Positions 11,786-24,041 of a DNA stretch of 64,000 nt are shown piece by piece. A program made the translations under genes and the position numbers. Under the pieces are notes generated by a model, which was not told where the DNA came from, did no database searches, and was given only the letters and a program-made list of their open reading frames with translations. Numbering within the stretch: position 1 is the stretch's first letter; each line of letters begins with the position of its first letter. Source of the stretch: Orbilia blumenaviensis (lineage: Eukaryota > Ascomycota > Orbiliomycetes > Orbiliales > Orbiliaceae). The stretch lies in the NCBI GenBank assembly GCA_036872755.1, contig JAVHNS010000001.1, forward strand, positions 992,001-1,056,000. The letters are read 5' to 3'.

Positions 11786-12538
11786 ATGGGTGTCGCAAAA
11801 CGAACCAGAAAGTTCGGCGCAGTAAAGCGAGTTCTTAGTGCCAGAGATCCAAGATTGTACGATACCCATTGTCTTCCTCATGCTCAATCCCGTTCAAGTT
11901 CTCAGCTAATATGGTCATTCTCTACGACCTAGAAAAAAGAACCAAGAGAAGCAAGCAGCGCTCGTTAAACGACGGAAGGAGAAGCCCGATGAAGACGTTC
12001 AGGAGATGTATGCCTTTTCCTCCCCTTCCTTCTCTCTCGCCATATCTACTCTACGAAACCTATCACTAACAACCATTGTCATTACCAAAATAGTCCTCAA
12101 GTCGCCTCCTCCCTCTTCTTCCAGTACAACGAAGCCCTCAAACCACCCTACTCAATCCTCGTGGACACCAACTTCCTGAACCACACCCTCCAAAACAAAC
12201 TCGACCCCATAACCGCTTTTCTCGACTGTCTCTACGCCAAATGCATACCCATAGTAACCGACTGTGTGATGGCCGAGTTGGAAAAATTGGGCAGTAAATA
12301 CAGACTGGCGTTGAGACTTGCCAGAGATGAGAGGTTTGAAAGGTTGAAGTGTGATCACAAGGGGACTTATGCAGATGATTGTATTGTTAGGAGGTGTATG
12401 GAGAGTAAGATTTATATTGTGGCGACGAACGATAGGGATTTGAAGAGGAGGGTTAGGAAGATTCCGGGTGTGCCGGTTATGAGTTGTGCGAGGGGGAAGT
12501 ATGTGGTTGAGAGGTTGCCGGATGCGCCTGAGAAGTGA
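11786..12538 (+). CDS. FCF1: rRNA-processing PIN-domain nuclease Fcf1/Utp24
   Basis: Three exons (11786-11856, 11933-12007, 12094-12538) give 196 residues, against 189 in yeast. Fcf1/Utp24 is the small-subunit processome endonuclease that cleaves pre-rRNA at A1/A2 in the nucleolus. The amino terminus MGVAKRTRKFGAVKRV is nearly invariant. The PIN active-site acids are visible: D in ILVDTNFLNH, E in MAELEKLG, D in TYADDCIV and D in ATNDRDLKRR. The carboxy terminus PDAPEK is also conserved. The first intron splits a Leu codon and the second an Ile codon, both at GT-AG sites. Identification is secure. Confidence 0.95.
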
Positions 12539-14271
12539 TCATAACTCTGGTGTGGTGGTCGTGGTCGTCTATTTCTTCTTCTTCTTCTTCTTCTTTTTGC
12601 GCATTCTGAATGGTGTCGAGGAATGCAGGTTTGTCCTGATTTGGGCGGAATTTGGGATGCTCACAACAGCATTCCTTGGGCTTGTGGTGATGTTCCCGCG
12701 CATGGACAGATTAAAGGGATTTCCTGCGATGAAGGGGCATTGGTTTTGATCGTTGTCAATTGGCGTTATAGGCGCTTTTTTGAATGGCGTACAGCGAGGA
12801 CTTTTTCTAGAATACAGTATTATGTGTATTTTACTTGTATAATAAAAAAAATAGAACATGATGCATTGACTCGCGATATATTAGACCCGTGAGCTGGCCA
12901 ATCCAGTCCTCGTGTCGTTTCGATAATTGCTATTATCTATGAATTCACTGACTAATCAGACACCTGGCTAACCACTCCCCGCTCCGGCGGTTACCATATA
13001 CCTAGGTATTTAACTACAGCTAGCTAGCAAAATGGCTGTCTTTTTCACATGTTCTAGTTGAAGCCACTAGCGCTGCGTAATAGATGGAGGGTAATTCGAG
13101 GTTCCTAAAAGATCAAAAGTTTTGGAGCTGCAATTGCAATGAAACGCCCGATCCCCGCGCAGACCTGGGTAACCCGAGACTGCTCCATCTTTCTTCTAAA
13201 GTGCCCCCCAGGCTCTATCCGCGCTGTAAAACTGGTTTAGCCGGGGTATTAATAATCTCATAGAGTTAAACTATGCCTTTGCGCACTTCTTTGAATAGAT
13301 GCTAGGGGTTCTATTGAGAGCGTGCATATGATGAGTCCTTAACGTAGCTAACTACTTACGCTGCATATTCATACCATATCCTGATAAATACAGCTTCTGC
13401 CCGAATTGATACTATCCTCAAACCAACAAGTAGACAAGCGGGGAACTATGTGATGGAAACTACGTATCAACTAGTTTTTACAGAATGATTGATTATTTTC
13501 GGGTCCAGGCCTTCTGCTAGAATACTCAATTGGGTGGGCCTAGGCGTCTTGAACCCTTGCAGCTGGTTGATAAACCGGCCCGTCAACGACCTGGTTGATA
13601 TCCAAGATGTACTTAACCGCAAAAGATATATATCTGACGTGCGATATATTAATTACAATTAAGAATACAACTGTAAATTGTGAATTGGTTCGAGACAGGA
13701 ATATATAAGGACTGGTTTGGTCTTAGCTTTCACGGTCTAGGCTCCACGTGCACTCGTTAGAATGCATATGCTGCCTGCCCCGGCCACATGCATCCGTACA
13801 ACAACATACCACGGATCCAGACCCAGCCTCGTCACCACATGTCCACGATCTTGACTAGTGAAAGCAAGGAGTGCTATACCCGTGCACGATCGATCGAAAT
13901 CTGACTTTTCGAGGCCTTTTTCTACTGGGAGGTTATAATTACTAGTTAGGTATACTATACACCAAACTCCTCGGCCGTAAGCTGTGGTATTAACCCAGAT
14001 CGGTTGTGAAGGACTGTGTTGACACCCCCCCAAAATCCAACAATCTGCGTTTGAACCGAGGCAAAACTGACCTGGAAAGCCCCCCCCTGCGCCATTCCCC
14101 CCAAACGCGATCTCCCTTCTCTCCAATTGAGCCAGCGCCAGCCAGTCCAGCCCAGCCCAGCCAACAAACCGCAGATGCTCTTCCTTTACCCTTAACCACT
14201 TTTTCTTCAACCACCCCCCCGATTAAACCACCCCTCTCGTGCCCGAATATATACCCCCTCCCCGATCAACG
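12539..14271. other. Intergenic, no supported gene
   Basis: It contains a TTC run at about 12571-12595 just after FCF1 and, from 13700 on, the C-rich leader of PEX10. Open frames at 13737-14210 (minus) are low-complexity complements of that C-rich leader and are not convincing. Confidence 0.45.
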
Positions 14272-15808
14272 ATGCCCTCCTCGACCGCTGGTTCCTCAGC
14301 ACCCGCTACCGCTACTATAACCGATATACCACAGTCTGAAAACGTAGATGGATATGACTTCCCCTTCGCCGCTGCCCCGGATATTAGTACGTCACACAAA
14401 AACACAAACATACAAACACAAAGAAAAAGAAACAAACAATTGAAAATTATACACAATCAAAAACCAATTTTTCTGACATAAAAAAAAATCCATCGATGTT
14501 ATATAGTCCGATCGAACCAGAAGGACGCGTACTTCCAAGGCGTGATCTTAGAACAACTATCCACGATTCTCCGAAACCTCTATGGCGCTCGAATCCTCCA
14601 CAAGTTCAATACCGAAGCTAAGGTCCTGGCCGATCTGTTGTACCTCGGCATCACGACGCTGGTTGGGAGTAGAACGTTGGGAGAGGAGTATTGCGATATC
14701 ATCCATGTTGATGCGGATAGTAGACGGCTGCCACATTTATTCGTACGGAAAAAAACCTCGAATCCCCATTCGCTTTTTGACAGAATGTTGTCACCGTCAT
14801 CGGTATTGCACGAAACAGAAAGTCAGCTAACGATTTTGATTTTATAAATACTTATGTGTATAGCAACGAGCCGGCTACATAATCTCCGTCGTAATACTGC
14901 CCTACCTAACCTCGAAATTCATCCCAAAGCTCCGAGCCCGAATACGCATGAACCTGGACCGACGAGCCGCCAGAAGAACCCTCATGAAGACCGCCGCCAC
15001 CAAAAACGACGAAAATTCGCTAAAGGAGAAGTTTTTCCGGTTCTTGCATAGGAATCTGGATAGCTTCTCGGGAGTGGAGAGCTTGGTGGCGGTTCATTTG
15101 GCCTTTTTTTATTTCACGGGGGCGTATTATCATGTTTCGAAGAGGATCTGGGGGATGAAATATGTATGTTGTTGTTTTTTTACTGCTTTTCTCTTTGTTG
15201 GTTCCGACTGCGACTGGGGGTTGGTTCTGCCTTAAAGGAAGGGTGGGTGCTGACCGTGCTTTGACTTCCAGATCTTTACGAAGAAGCTACAGCCTCACGA
15301 ACAACGGGTCGGATATGAGGTGCTTGGTGTACTGCTGCTCGTGCAGATCGGTGTCCAAGCCTATAGCAAGATGTCAGATTACATGGGCAACGGCGCCGAA
15401 GATCAGGCTCTCCAAGCCTCGAAGAGCACAACCAGCCCGAACATAGCATCAGGGGACGAAGAGGCCAAGGTCGACCTTGACAATCCCGAGACGATGGCGT
15501 TTGTCAATGGTGAAATGGCGAGGAAGTGTACGCTCTGCTTGGAGAATATGAAGGATCCGACGGTATGTATCACCTTTATTACGGTGGTCTGTTCGCAGGG
15601 ATGGATGCTAATTGTGTAAACGTGTAGTTGACACCTTGCGGTCATATGTTCTGCTGGACTTGTATTACCGAATGGTGTAGGAATAAGGTAAGATTTATCC
15701 AAATCGCACGCATATTGTACCGTACCATATGCTAACCAAACACAGCCTGAATGTCCACTATGCAGATCCTCATCCCTCCCGCAGCACCTACTGGTCCTTC
15801 GCGGTTAG
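14272..15808 (+). CDS. PEX10: Peroxisomal RING E3 ligase Pex10
   Basis: Six exons (14272-14386, 14507-14742, 14864-15163, 15272-15562, 15628-15687, 15746-15808) give 354 residues, normal for Pex10. Pex10 sits in the peroxisomal membrane with Pex2 and Pex12, forming the retrotranslocation channel and ubiquitinating Pex5. The Pex2/Pex10/Pex12 amino-terminal domain spans about residues 38-290, with [19 protein letters not shown] at its start and helices such as [17 protein letters not shown]. The C3HC4 RING near residues 302-345 reads CTLC, then [14 protein letters not shown], then CPLC; it is split over exons 4, 5 and 6. The protein ends a few residues after the RING, as usual. All junctions are canonical. 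A secure identification. Confidence 0.95.
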
Positions 15809-17559
15809 CAGTATACACTTTAAATCTCGGTTTTGTTAAAAGCAGGGTGGGAATGTTCTATACGATAGGATCTGGGAATGGGATAGATAGGCATCTATAA
15901 CTTGGTTTTTTGAGCAAGCATATTAGCAACAGCATTTGAACTCTTTTTTCTTCCTTTTTTTTTCTGAATACTCAGTAGGATAGGACAGGATAGCTTTGAT
16001 AGACTTTTTGGGACACAAAACCATATATACGAGTATGTAATAATAGAATTTTGCATTGAAAAGCAGTTTGAATGAACAATATGAGAGCGCCAGTGCTGGA
16101 TGAACCTGGTCTGGGGCCTTCCTGATCCTGATCTGGTTAGAGCTTCTCGCTTAAGATTCCACTTTTGTCGATAGACCTTGTTGTATTTTGAACAATCCTA
16201 CCTCAGAGAGTATTTGTGTGTTGAGGAGACACTTGAGGTCTAATTGCTGATGGATTTGATGTGTGAGAGAGAACGTGTAGATGTTTAGAATGAATGAAGT
16301 AATGGCGAACAAGAAGATGTAGAGAAGGAAGAGGTGTTGCCGTCGGGAATATACGAGAACCCACGATCCTCCGACCGGTATCAATGAATCGGTGGTTTCT
16401 TACAACGAAACGCTTGAGATATCTATGTGAAAGCACGAACGATATAAAGAAGGCATGGAGGAGGAGGATGAATTCTCGTGACCAACGAATCTTACTAAAG
16501 TAATAGCGAAAAGAGGCCTCGAGACTAGAAGATTTCCTCCACACAACTAGTAAGCTCCGTCCCCTCCAGACTATACCGGTGCGTGCAGCGTCTCTCCCAC
16601 ACAGTTACGACAACGATAGCTATATATAATCCCTTAAATCATAAACTCAACCCCCCTTCAGTTTACCTATCTACTAGTCTCGGTCCCAGCCTACCTACGT
16701 AGCTTCGTAGTCCTTAAGACTACCATATACACACTGTAAAACTGTAATCTGTATAACACCATATATTTTGAAGTTTGAGTCGTTTTAACGCCAACAGTGC
16801 CATGTTTCCAACGAAATCAGACCGTATTCATAAACTATAAAGCTAGACACCCTCCTCCCAAATACAGCCATAAGAGTTTAAGATGCTTTTAGATTTAATA
16901 CGAAACTGCTTTCAGATGCCATAAACATGCCCAGATTTCTTTTCAGGCTCCAATATATATAATCTATAAAAGTGTAATTAGAATAAATACAAAAATAAAT
17001 GAAGAATAGCGCAGGCGCTACCCTAAGGTACATGCACTCCTCGGCAAGACCCCCCCATTCCCTTTGAAAACGTAGATACCCCCATATGCTTTCCCGCAGT
17101 TCCTCCGCTGAGGATGCCCTAAGCCCCGACGAGAGCAGTCCCCACGTCCCAAATCAACCTCGTACCGCCCCGATTTTTCTTTTAGGGTCCCCCGAATCAA
17201 TTGATACGGGGTAACCCATACCCAAGGTGCCTTTCGTATATAAGTAAGGCCCTTTCTCCAACTCTTGAATTCCCACAAACCAGACCAGGCTTTCTCGTTG
17301 CTAAGCATTCACCGAAAAAAGCTGCCCCCATCTCGTCTTTCCATCACAAAACATCATCTACCCCCCTCCTACCATCACCAACCTCGCAGAACACTAAGTC
17401 CGACCAGGAATTGTATCGAACCTTCGTTGCAAAAGGTATGTAACCTCTCTCTTTCGCCCTCCTCTTTGTTCTTTTTAAAACCACGGGGCAATTGCCCCGG
17501 GTTTTGCTTGCTCTTCAGGTGGAGCTCGTTCTAAGGTACGTGTGTACCCGGCCGCGTAG
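15809..17559. other. Intergenic, no supported gene
   Basis: No gene could be supported. Two overlapping minus-strand frames at 16544-16151 each contain a hydrophobic stretch, but I found no clean intron joining them. The stretch 17200-17558 is CT-rich and contains a GTATGT site at about 17434, so the downstream SRA gene may have an intron in its 5' leader. Confidence 0.4.
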
Positions 17560-19207
17560 ATGAATCCCTCCAAGATGGCAGTCGTCCCTTTCCTACCAGC
17601 CAACCAAACCACCACAGCCCCGGGCCAAAGCTACCCATCCACTCGAGCATCAGAGGGGGCGATCGACCTTGTCACAAAGACCTTGTGCCCAGGCCTCATC
17701 GAACAATATGTAAGTTTTCCCCGAAAATTCCCAATCGACGTATACCTTTCCGATCGGTACGTACGTGTTACTGACAGTAAAAATTTTTCTTGCGGAAAGG
17801 GTTGGATTGATCCCGAGCAGCCCGGCCGGACCTTCCAAACATTCATTGTTGAAGAAGTCGCACGTCTGCACGAGTTTGCCGGTGTTCCGGCCTCACATAT
17901 CGAAATCGCGGCCGAACTGGTAAGTCGACCTCCTTGTAGTGTTTTCGCTTTCATAGCCTTCGTAGTATAAGTACTTTTTGTTTGGCACGAACTATCGGCT
18001 AACAAAAAGACATGGCGGGCGTGCAGATCATCGAGCTTACTGGCAGGCAGGACGTCTATGACACTCTTGTCAACGACTTCCGCAACCGCCAAAACGCAAC
18101 CGTCCAGAGACAGATACTCTCTACCTTGAGCGTGCGTCTCGACTTCCTAGAAAGTCTGCCCAAAGTTGCGAATCTCGAGGCAGCGGATCTCAAAGTCGTG
18201 TACTTCGGACGGCCAGCTCTCCAGCAATTGCCGGCAGAGCTAGAGCAACAGGCACAGCAAGCGGCTGCCCCGGCCTCTCAAGCCAAGGGGCGAAAGAGAA
18301 AAGCGGCCACCACCGCCACGGCAGGCTCCGAAGAGCAAACTGCCGCGAAAAAGACCAAGCGTGCGGCCAGAGACCCGAAGCCGAAGGATGATAACGAAAC
18401 CGAGGACGAGTTGGCTCTCTTTGGAGCTGTCGAAGGTATCCAAGTCGTAAGTAATGCAGGATATATCTGGTTGACTTATTGTATCAGTCGTATTGATATT
18501 TGTATTGTATAGGGCAAAGCTTGGAGCGCCCGCAAAGAGATCGTTGACGCCCGGATGCATTGCCGGCCTCAAGGGTCGGTCCACGGAACGAAGAAGCGCG
18601 GCGTGTACTCAATAATAATAGCCGGGGGCTATAGAGAGGACCGCAACCATGGCACAACCATCCATTTCACTGGAGTCGGCGGAACCACCAACGGCGGGAA
18701 CAAAAGGGTAGCCCCGAATTCTCGACTCTCCGTAGAGGATTTGACCGAAGGCCCCAACCCTATAAACACGTAAGTTGTACTGTTCTTTATCTTGGTTACA
18801 TATGAAATCTGTGTGTAGACTAACCTTCAACGGGGTATGGGGCCAGCGAAAATACGGCGATGGGGGCCTCTCTGGCCTCTCAGCGGCCGGTTCGAATTAT
18901 GGCGGGGGCGGGGTCAGGCTTGACCTTTTGCAAGCACAAGCAAGGATTTGTCTACATCGGGGTAAGTTGGCTCTAAGGCCCCTTCCTATTATTCCAAGAT
19001 CTGTTAGAATCTTTCGTTGTTCTGTGGTGGTGGTTGTGTGAAGTTCAAATTGTCACAGTAGGAAAGGAAGATACTAACCCCGAGAAGCTCTGGAAAGTTA
19101 CCGGTTCACATATATATCGGAATGAAAGGGGAATAGACGTCCTTACTTGGGAACTAGACCCATATGACGCGGCGACGATGGAGTTTGTCGGGGGTGAGGG
19201 GGAATGA
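17560..19207 (+). CDS. SRA (SAD/YDG) domain protein
   Basis: Six exons (17560-17709, 17800-17919, 18027-18446, 18513-18769, 18847-18961, 19088-19207) give 393 residues. The SRA domain binds 5-methylcytosine or hemimethylated DNA in UHRF1 and plant SUVH proteins. Here it occupies about residues 231-393: GKAWSARKEIVDARMHCRPQ, then GVYSIIIAGGYREDRNHG, HFTGVGGTTNGGNKR, and after two introns RPVRIMAGAG and FVYIGLWKVTGSHIYRNE. The first 230 residues hold a helical region (exons 1-3) and a Lys/Ala/Gln-rich basic stretch (KGRKRKAA). There is no RING, PHD or SET domain. Exon 3 joins at the CAG before 18027, with a GCTAAC branch site 20-30 nt upstream. Starting at 17575 (second Met) is possible. Probably a nuclear reader of DNA methylation; the substrate is inferred. 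Confidence 0.82.
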
Positions 19208-21060
19208 TTCCATTCTTGGAATCCTTTGCTTGTGTGGGTGGGGTGGGGGGAAAGAAGGTTGATGACCACTGTGGATGTCGGAGAGGCGGAAGAAAAAAAA
19301 GATCGAAGTAGAAGGTTAGTTATTTACCAATCTATTAGGCATCATCCCCAAACATGCACGCATCACCTGCTGATCATGATAATACTTACAGCACTTACGC
19401 GCTCGTCTCCTGTGACTTCACGCTTTCTGCGTCTGTTTCTGGGCACCGGGGCCCCCCCCAGGCCGCGCTCAACCTCTCATTTATCGAACTGCTGCTGGCC
19501 TTATGCCTGTTCACTGTTAGCTGGTTATTAAGTGTCCCTTTTTTTTCCCCTTCCAAAATCCCAACAGATGCTCTGTTGTTCTTTTTCTGTCTTCTGAAGT
19601 TATGTTTTTTGCTTACCTGACAATGGGGACGTCTCCTCCTCCCCTCTTGCCCAGTTAATAGCAGTGAATAATGAGAATTGTTTTTTTTCTTCTTCTCCTC
19701 TGCATTGTCCTGGGACTCTACCTCCCCTTCTTGGGCCCGGGGATTTTACTCCCAAGCGGGCCCGGACGTGTGTGAAGCCCACACGATGTCGAAGCTCACC
19801 TCCAACAAACTCCATCGTCGCCGCGTCATACGGGTCTAGTTCCCAAGTAAGAACGTCTATGCCCCTTTCGTTCCGGTAGAGATGTGAACCGGTCACCTCG
19901 TTCCGGTAACGAGTATTAAAAAAAAAAAAAAGGATTTTGATGATAAGGCTGGGGGAGGCAAGCGTGGATCTAGTCCACGAAGCTTCTCCGCAGGATGTGG
20001 TGTGAGTGGTGTGAAGAGGAAGGAAGGAAGAGAAGAAGAAGAGGGGATGCAGCGGGAGATAGATAAAAGGATGGAGGAAGAAGAAGGGAGGAAGGGAAGG
20101 GGGCTGCGTGCAGGTCTGATTAAATAGAAGGATAACGGAGGGCTGAGGGCTGTGTGAGGGTAGTGCAGTAAACAATGCTTTGTTTACGACGTCACCAACG
20201 GACAAGCCGTTGACAGCAACGTCGACGGAACAACCAACGAAATTCTTAAGGTGGAACATTATTACTCATAGCCACCCCGTGGTCTCCATTGGACACCAGC
20301 AGTGGTCCTGAGTGATATCCTCGATGCCACCTAGACGGATTTATGGACGGAGACATGGCTTTTAAGGAACTATTTTCCGCCATTGGGTACCATTCTTCGA
20401 GGGTGTAGTCTTGTAGGCTGGGGGTTCAATACTACAACGTAAATATGCTGAGGTAAGCTGTAGACACGCAAGCAAGCGCATGGACCTGGTCTTAAATTAG
20501 AAACGCCTGGACTATGTATACGCATGGATGTATATCGTGGTACTAAACCCACGTATATCCATTAGGGTTCACCCCTACTCGTGGAAAAAGGAGAACAATG
20601 TATCCAATAAGCCGAGTAGATAGTTACTATAGTAGATAGATTCACACGTACTTTAGACACACGGATGTCCATAGTTGGGTTTGCTCCGTGGCATAAGTAG
20701 TCATAAACGATCACGACATGTCCAATGGGATAAGTATCTAGATAGGTAGATAGATAAATATATAGGTTCACGCTTATGAATGGGATTAAGATTAATTATA
20801 ATCTGGTCTGACAATTATATGCATAAATCGAATTGATGATTTTATTTCTCCCTCTATTATAGTTTTATTACCACTGAGCATGTATGTACGAGAATCGAAA
20901 CCAAAAGGTTTAATAAAAGAAAGAAAAAAAGGAGAGCAAAAAGGAACCAACGCCCCAAAAGAGGAAGAGAATTTGAGGCCACTAATAACAAGTAATCAAA
21001 ACGTTAAGAAGAGAGGTCTATCAACAGTCCCACCAGCTTCTTAGTAGTAAGAATTGAAGG
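19208..21060. other. Intergenic with an inverted exon fragment and GA-rich tract
   Basis: Apart from the SRA exon fragment at 19795-19893 I see no gene. A GA-rich tract lies at about 20010-20105. A minus-strand open frame of 219 codons covers 20259-19600 and reads through the fragment, but its other parts are low complexity. The rest is AT-rich. Confidence 0.45.
19795..19893 (-). pseudogene. Inverted, diverged copy of the SRA gene's last exon
   Basis: This 99-nt segment is the reverse complement of 19100-19198, the body of the SRA gene's last exon. I count 9 differences (about 91% identity) and no gaps. Eight of the nine fall at third codon positions and only one residue changes (Ile to Leu in GSHIYRNERG). 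The open frame continues past the copied part with ELRHRVGFTHVRARLG. The pattern says the copy descends from a coding sequence under constraint, such as a second SRA paralogue, rather than from recent duplication or C-to-T decay. No other SRA exons were found beside it, so it is called a fragment. Confidence 0.7.
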
Positions 21061-22294
21061 CTACTTCATTCGGTCCTATTTAATTTGGTATCTCTGTTAG
21101 CTCGTGTAACGTATGCAACCCCCCTGCAAAATACCACACGAGTTGGGAGAACTTACTGCAATATATGAAACCACGTCCTTATAGACAGCGTCAATGTTCT
21201 TTCCACCATCAACCTTCACCACCTTCTTCTGCCCTTCGAAGTAATTAACGACAGGCATGCTAGTTTCCTTGAAGGTTCTGAATCTCTTCAAAATGCTCTC
21301 CATGTTATCGTCACTCCTTCCACTAGTCTTCCCACGTTCCAAAAGTCGCTTGGTCATGGTATCCTCATCGCAGTCGAAGAACAAAGTGAACTGGCTAGGA
21401 ACAACCACCTCTTCGAACTTCAATGCCTGGTCCATCTGTCGTGGGAAACCATCGATGAGGAACTTAGACTTCTTGTTTTCCTGGATATTACGCTTCATTG
21501 CGTTTTCGAGTAGAACGATGGTAACTTCCATAGGCACGATCTTGCCTTCGCGGATGTACGTCTCGATTAACTCGCCATAGTCGGTTCCCTCACGGGTGCG
21601 TTCTTCACGAAGCAGGTCACCAGCTGATAGGTGGACGAAGCCGTAGTCTTTAACTAGCTTGGCGCACTGGGTACCTTTCCCGACACCGGGACCACCGAGA
21701 ACGAAGATGACTTTAATATCCTTGGGGTCAAAGATCGGACCGTCGTCTCGGAGCCTAGGGAGGCCCTGAGAATCGGATTTGGCTGCTGCTGGGACAACTG
21801 GCATTTTTTGTCTTTCTGTAAGATGAATTATGACGTTATTTAGTATTTTGGGTTTTTTGAAGTAGCTTGTAGGGAGCTAGAAGCAACAAGGAGCTGAGTG
21901 CTGAGAAACTATTGGGGAGCTTACCCTTTTTATTATCCAAAATTGCTGCAAAAGTTACAGCGCCAATAGCAAATATCAGCACAAAAGGCCAAGCTTTTAG
22001 CTTATCGTCCTTTGGAGGTCGTGGTGCGCCTGGTCCACCGATAGGTCCACTCGCCGAAGTTGGAGGTTTCGATGGTTTTGGTGGCTGCTGTTGTTCCTGG
22101 CCGGTGACGTAGTTCCGCACAAAGCTTCTGGGGGCAGCGGCGGCAGAAAGTTTAACAATGTTACTCGAGAATAAAGGAGCGTCTGGATTTGTTCGCAGTC
22201 TATTCAGCGGTATCTGACGGGTTCTGGAGAGAGAATGTAGGGATTTTGTAGCCCTTTGCAGGGAGCGGGTGGTCGAACGGAACGAGACGTTCAT
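21061..22294 (-). CDS. URA6: UMP/CMP kinase with N-terminal presequence and membrane segment
   Basis: Three exons (22294-21925, 21815-21157, 21075-21061) give 347 residues. The kinase domain (about 155-343) phosphorylates UMP and CMP with ATP in pyrimidine synthesis. It shows the P-loop GGPGVGKGTQ (about 164-173), the NMP-binding HLSAGDLLREE, FLIDGFPRQMDQ and the lid GKTSGRSDDN. The first 123 residues are extra relative to yeast Ura6 (204 residues): a basic, Ser/Arg-rich stretch like a mitochondrial presequence, a Pro-rich linker, and a hydrophobic segment at about 98-118 (WPFVLIFAIGAVTFAAIL). Such extensions occur in other filamentous fungi. The last exon is short: with GTAAGT at 21156, a GCTAAC branch site and TAG at 21078-21076 the protein ends YIADRMK. 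An alternative CAG would make an implausibly short 33-nt intron. Confidence 0.88.
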
Positions 22295-24041
22295 TATCGC
22301 TGGTATATGTAATTTTTTTAATATATATAATATATCCTGTTTTCGCGGGCAGTGTCCGGTGCTCTTGCACGTTTGCGAGGGTCAGTTGGCAGGTTTCGGG
22401 TTTTCTTTTTTGCAGTTGCTGGGTGGTTGTTTTCTCGGGACACACGAAAAACGCGGGTGAACCGTTTGACTTTTCCACGTGGGGCTCGCAGTACGGAGGG
22501 GTGTTCTTTTTCCGGCAACGGACAAGGTAATTGAGGTTCGAGAATGGGCTGATGTCGGTGGAACAGGTTCGGGCTTGAGGATGGGAAGAAGGTGGAGAGG
22601 AAGGGGGAAAAGGGTGATAAGGAGGTTATGACGAGTTCACGTTTTCCACGCTTTCTGCTGCTCAGGAGGTAAGCAAGTCTGTTTGGCGAGACATACGTTT
22701 CGAGAGGTTAGGATATGGTAATTTACAGTACGGGATGCTGAAATGAGAAGTTATTAATAGCAGTTGGCCAATTAAACTGGAGAGAGCTTGGTCAGGACAG
22801 GCTGCCCTTGCCGGGGGAGGAATGGCCATACTATAGCGACATCCAACCGGGTATTAACTGTTTCTCAAGATGAAGCTGCGCGATACTGCCTTTTTGGGTG
22901 TATCGATAGATATCTCCAGAACCTCAGAGCCGATGTAGTACGAAGACCGCCTCTCCACGCAATTTCCACTCCAACGACGGAGGGAAAAAACACTTATGTG
23001 TTGTTTAAAGATAATAGCTAAAAGGGCAAGCAACTAAATTGATAGAAGTTAGCGGAACGAGCTTGAATATTAATAATACACGAATCGGTACTGGATAGTA
23101 GCCAAAGAGGTTTAGTCTCGGCGTCGTTTAAGAAATTGGTTTGTCGGTGCAATGGATTCCCTGGGTGGGCTACCTCGGGCGTTTTATACTCCTGCAAAAC
23201 CAATTCTCTTCTCGCATCATTCAGTCGATACCGGTTCCAATCCGAAGAAAAATATAGTCGGCATCTTATATATCTCAAGTCATCCGGATGTAGATGTAAC
23301 TCTGGCTGCGGGTTCGCCCGGCATTATTTTTTCTCGTGGAAATAATAGTCGACCAGGTTCGTTTTCAATACTGCTTTCAGGTGGATGTGTTAATATACTG
23401 TAACCGACACGAAACTAACTATATTTTTTCCCATCAGAATGCTTACAATGATGATCTTAGAAAGCTATCCTGTCAGGTATGCTTCTCGGGAAGCTCCTTC
23501 TACTAGACATCGCGGAGGCACCTATCAATCTTGAAAGTATCGGTTAGCTTGCTTGCAAAAATCAGGCCCGGTACTAGAACACTTACGATACCCTTGACAG
23601 CCAGTGCCAAATCTCGGAAATGGCTTGACACAATGCAGTACCCTTCCCATAGCGATATCTGGAGAGCATGGATATTGTAGTGGTTTGGTTGGTTGTGATA
23701 AAATACCGTCGGTCTTGCATGCGTGCTGCATATGCAGGACAATCCGAAGCATCCTTTTGTGTTGGGTCTATGTCTGCCTACGTCGACATGTGTTGCTGTT
23801 GGCGTTGGGGAGAACTTGTCTCGGATATAACAGGCATTTTCCTCCGACCGGCTGTTGTCAATTTCCATAGTAGAAGGTCTAAAATCTCCCAATCCCAAAG
23901 GCCCTTTGTTGACAATCTCACACGATCACATTTCACTCTTCGCTCTTCAAACTCTCCAAGTCGCCGGTTTCATCCCAGGTATTCCGTATTCCTCCTCTGA
24001 AATCGTATAATAAACCCTTCTCCGATATCCAATCCGTCAAA
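22295..24041. other. Divergent promoter region between URA6 and MPC1
   Basis: No gene is supported in this 1.7-kb interval. Several short frames overlap on opposite strands at 22788-24000 without any recognisable family. A CT-rich stretch at 23925-24030 leads into the MPC1 start. Confidence 0.45.

Noticed and set aside
16151..16544. Possible two-exon minus-strand small membrane protein
   Set aside because: Two hydrophobic frames overlap but no GT-AG intron joins them cleanly, and no homologue is recognised.
17920..18026. Apparent frame problem in the SRA gene between exons 2 and 3
   Set aside because: It arises only if the AAG at 18009 is used as acceptor. With the GTGCAG acceptor ending at 18026 and the GCTAAC branch site just upstream, the frame is intact.
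19600..20259. 219-codon minus-strand frame as a second SRA gene
   Set aside because: Only about 33 codons match SRA; the rest translates GA-rich and T-rich low-complexity sequence, and no upstream SRA exons are present.
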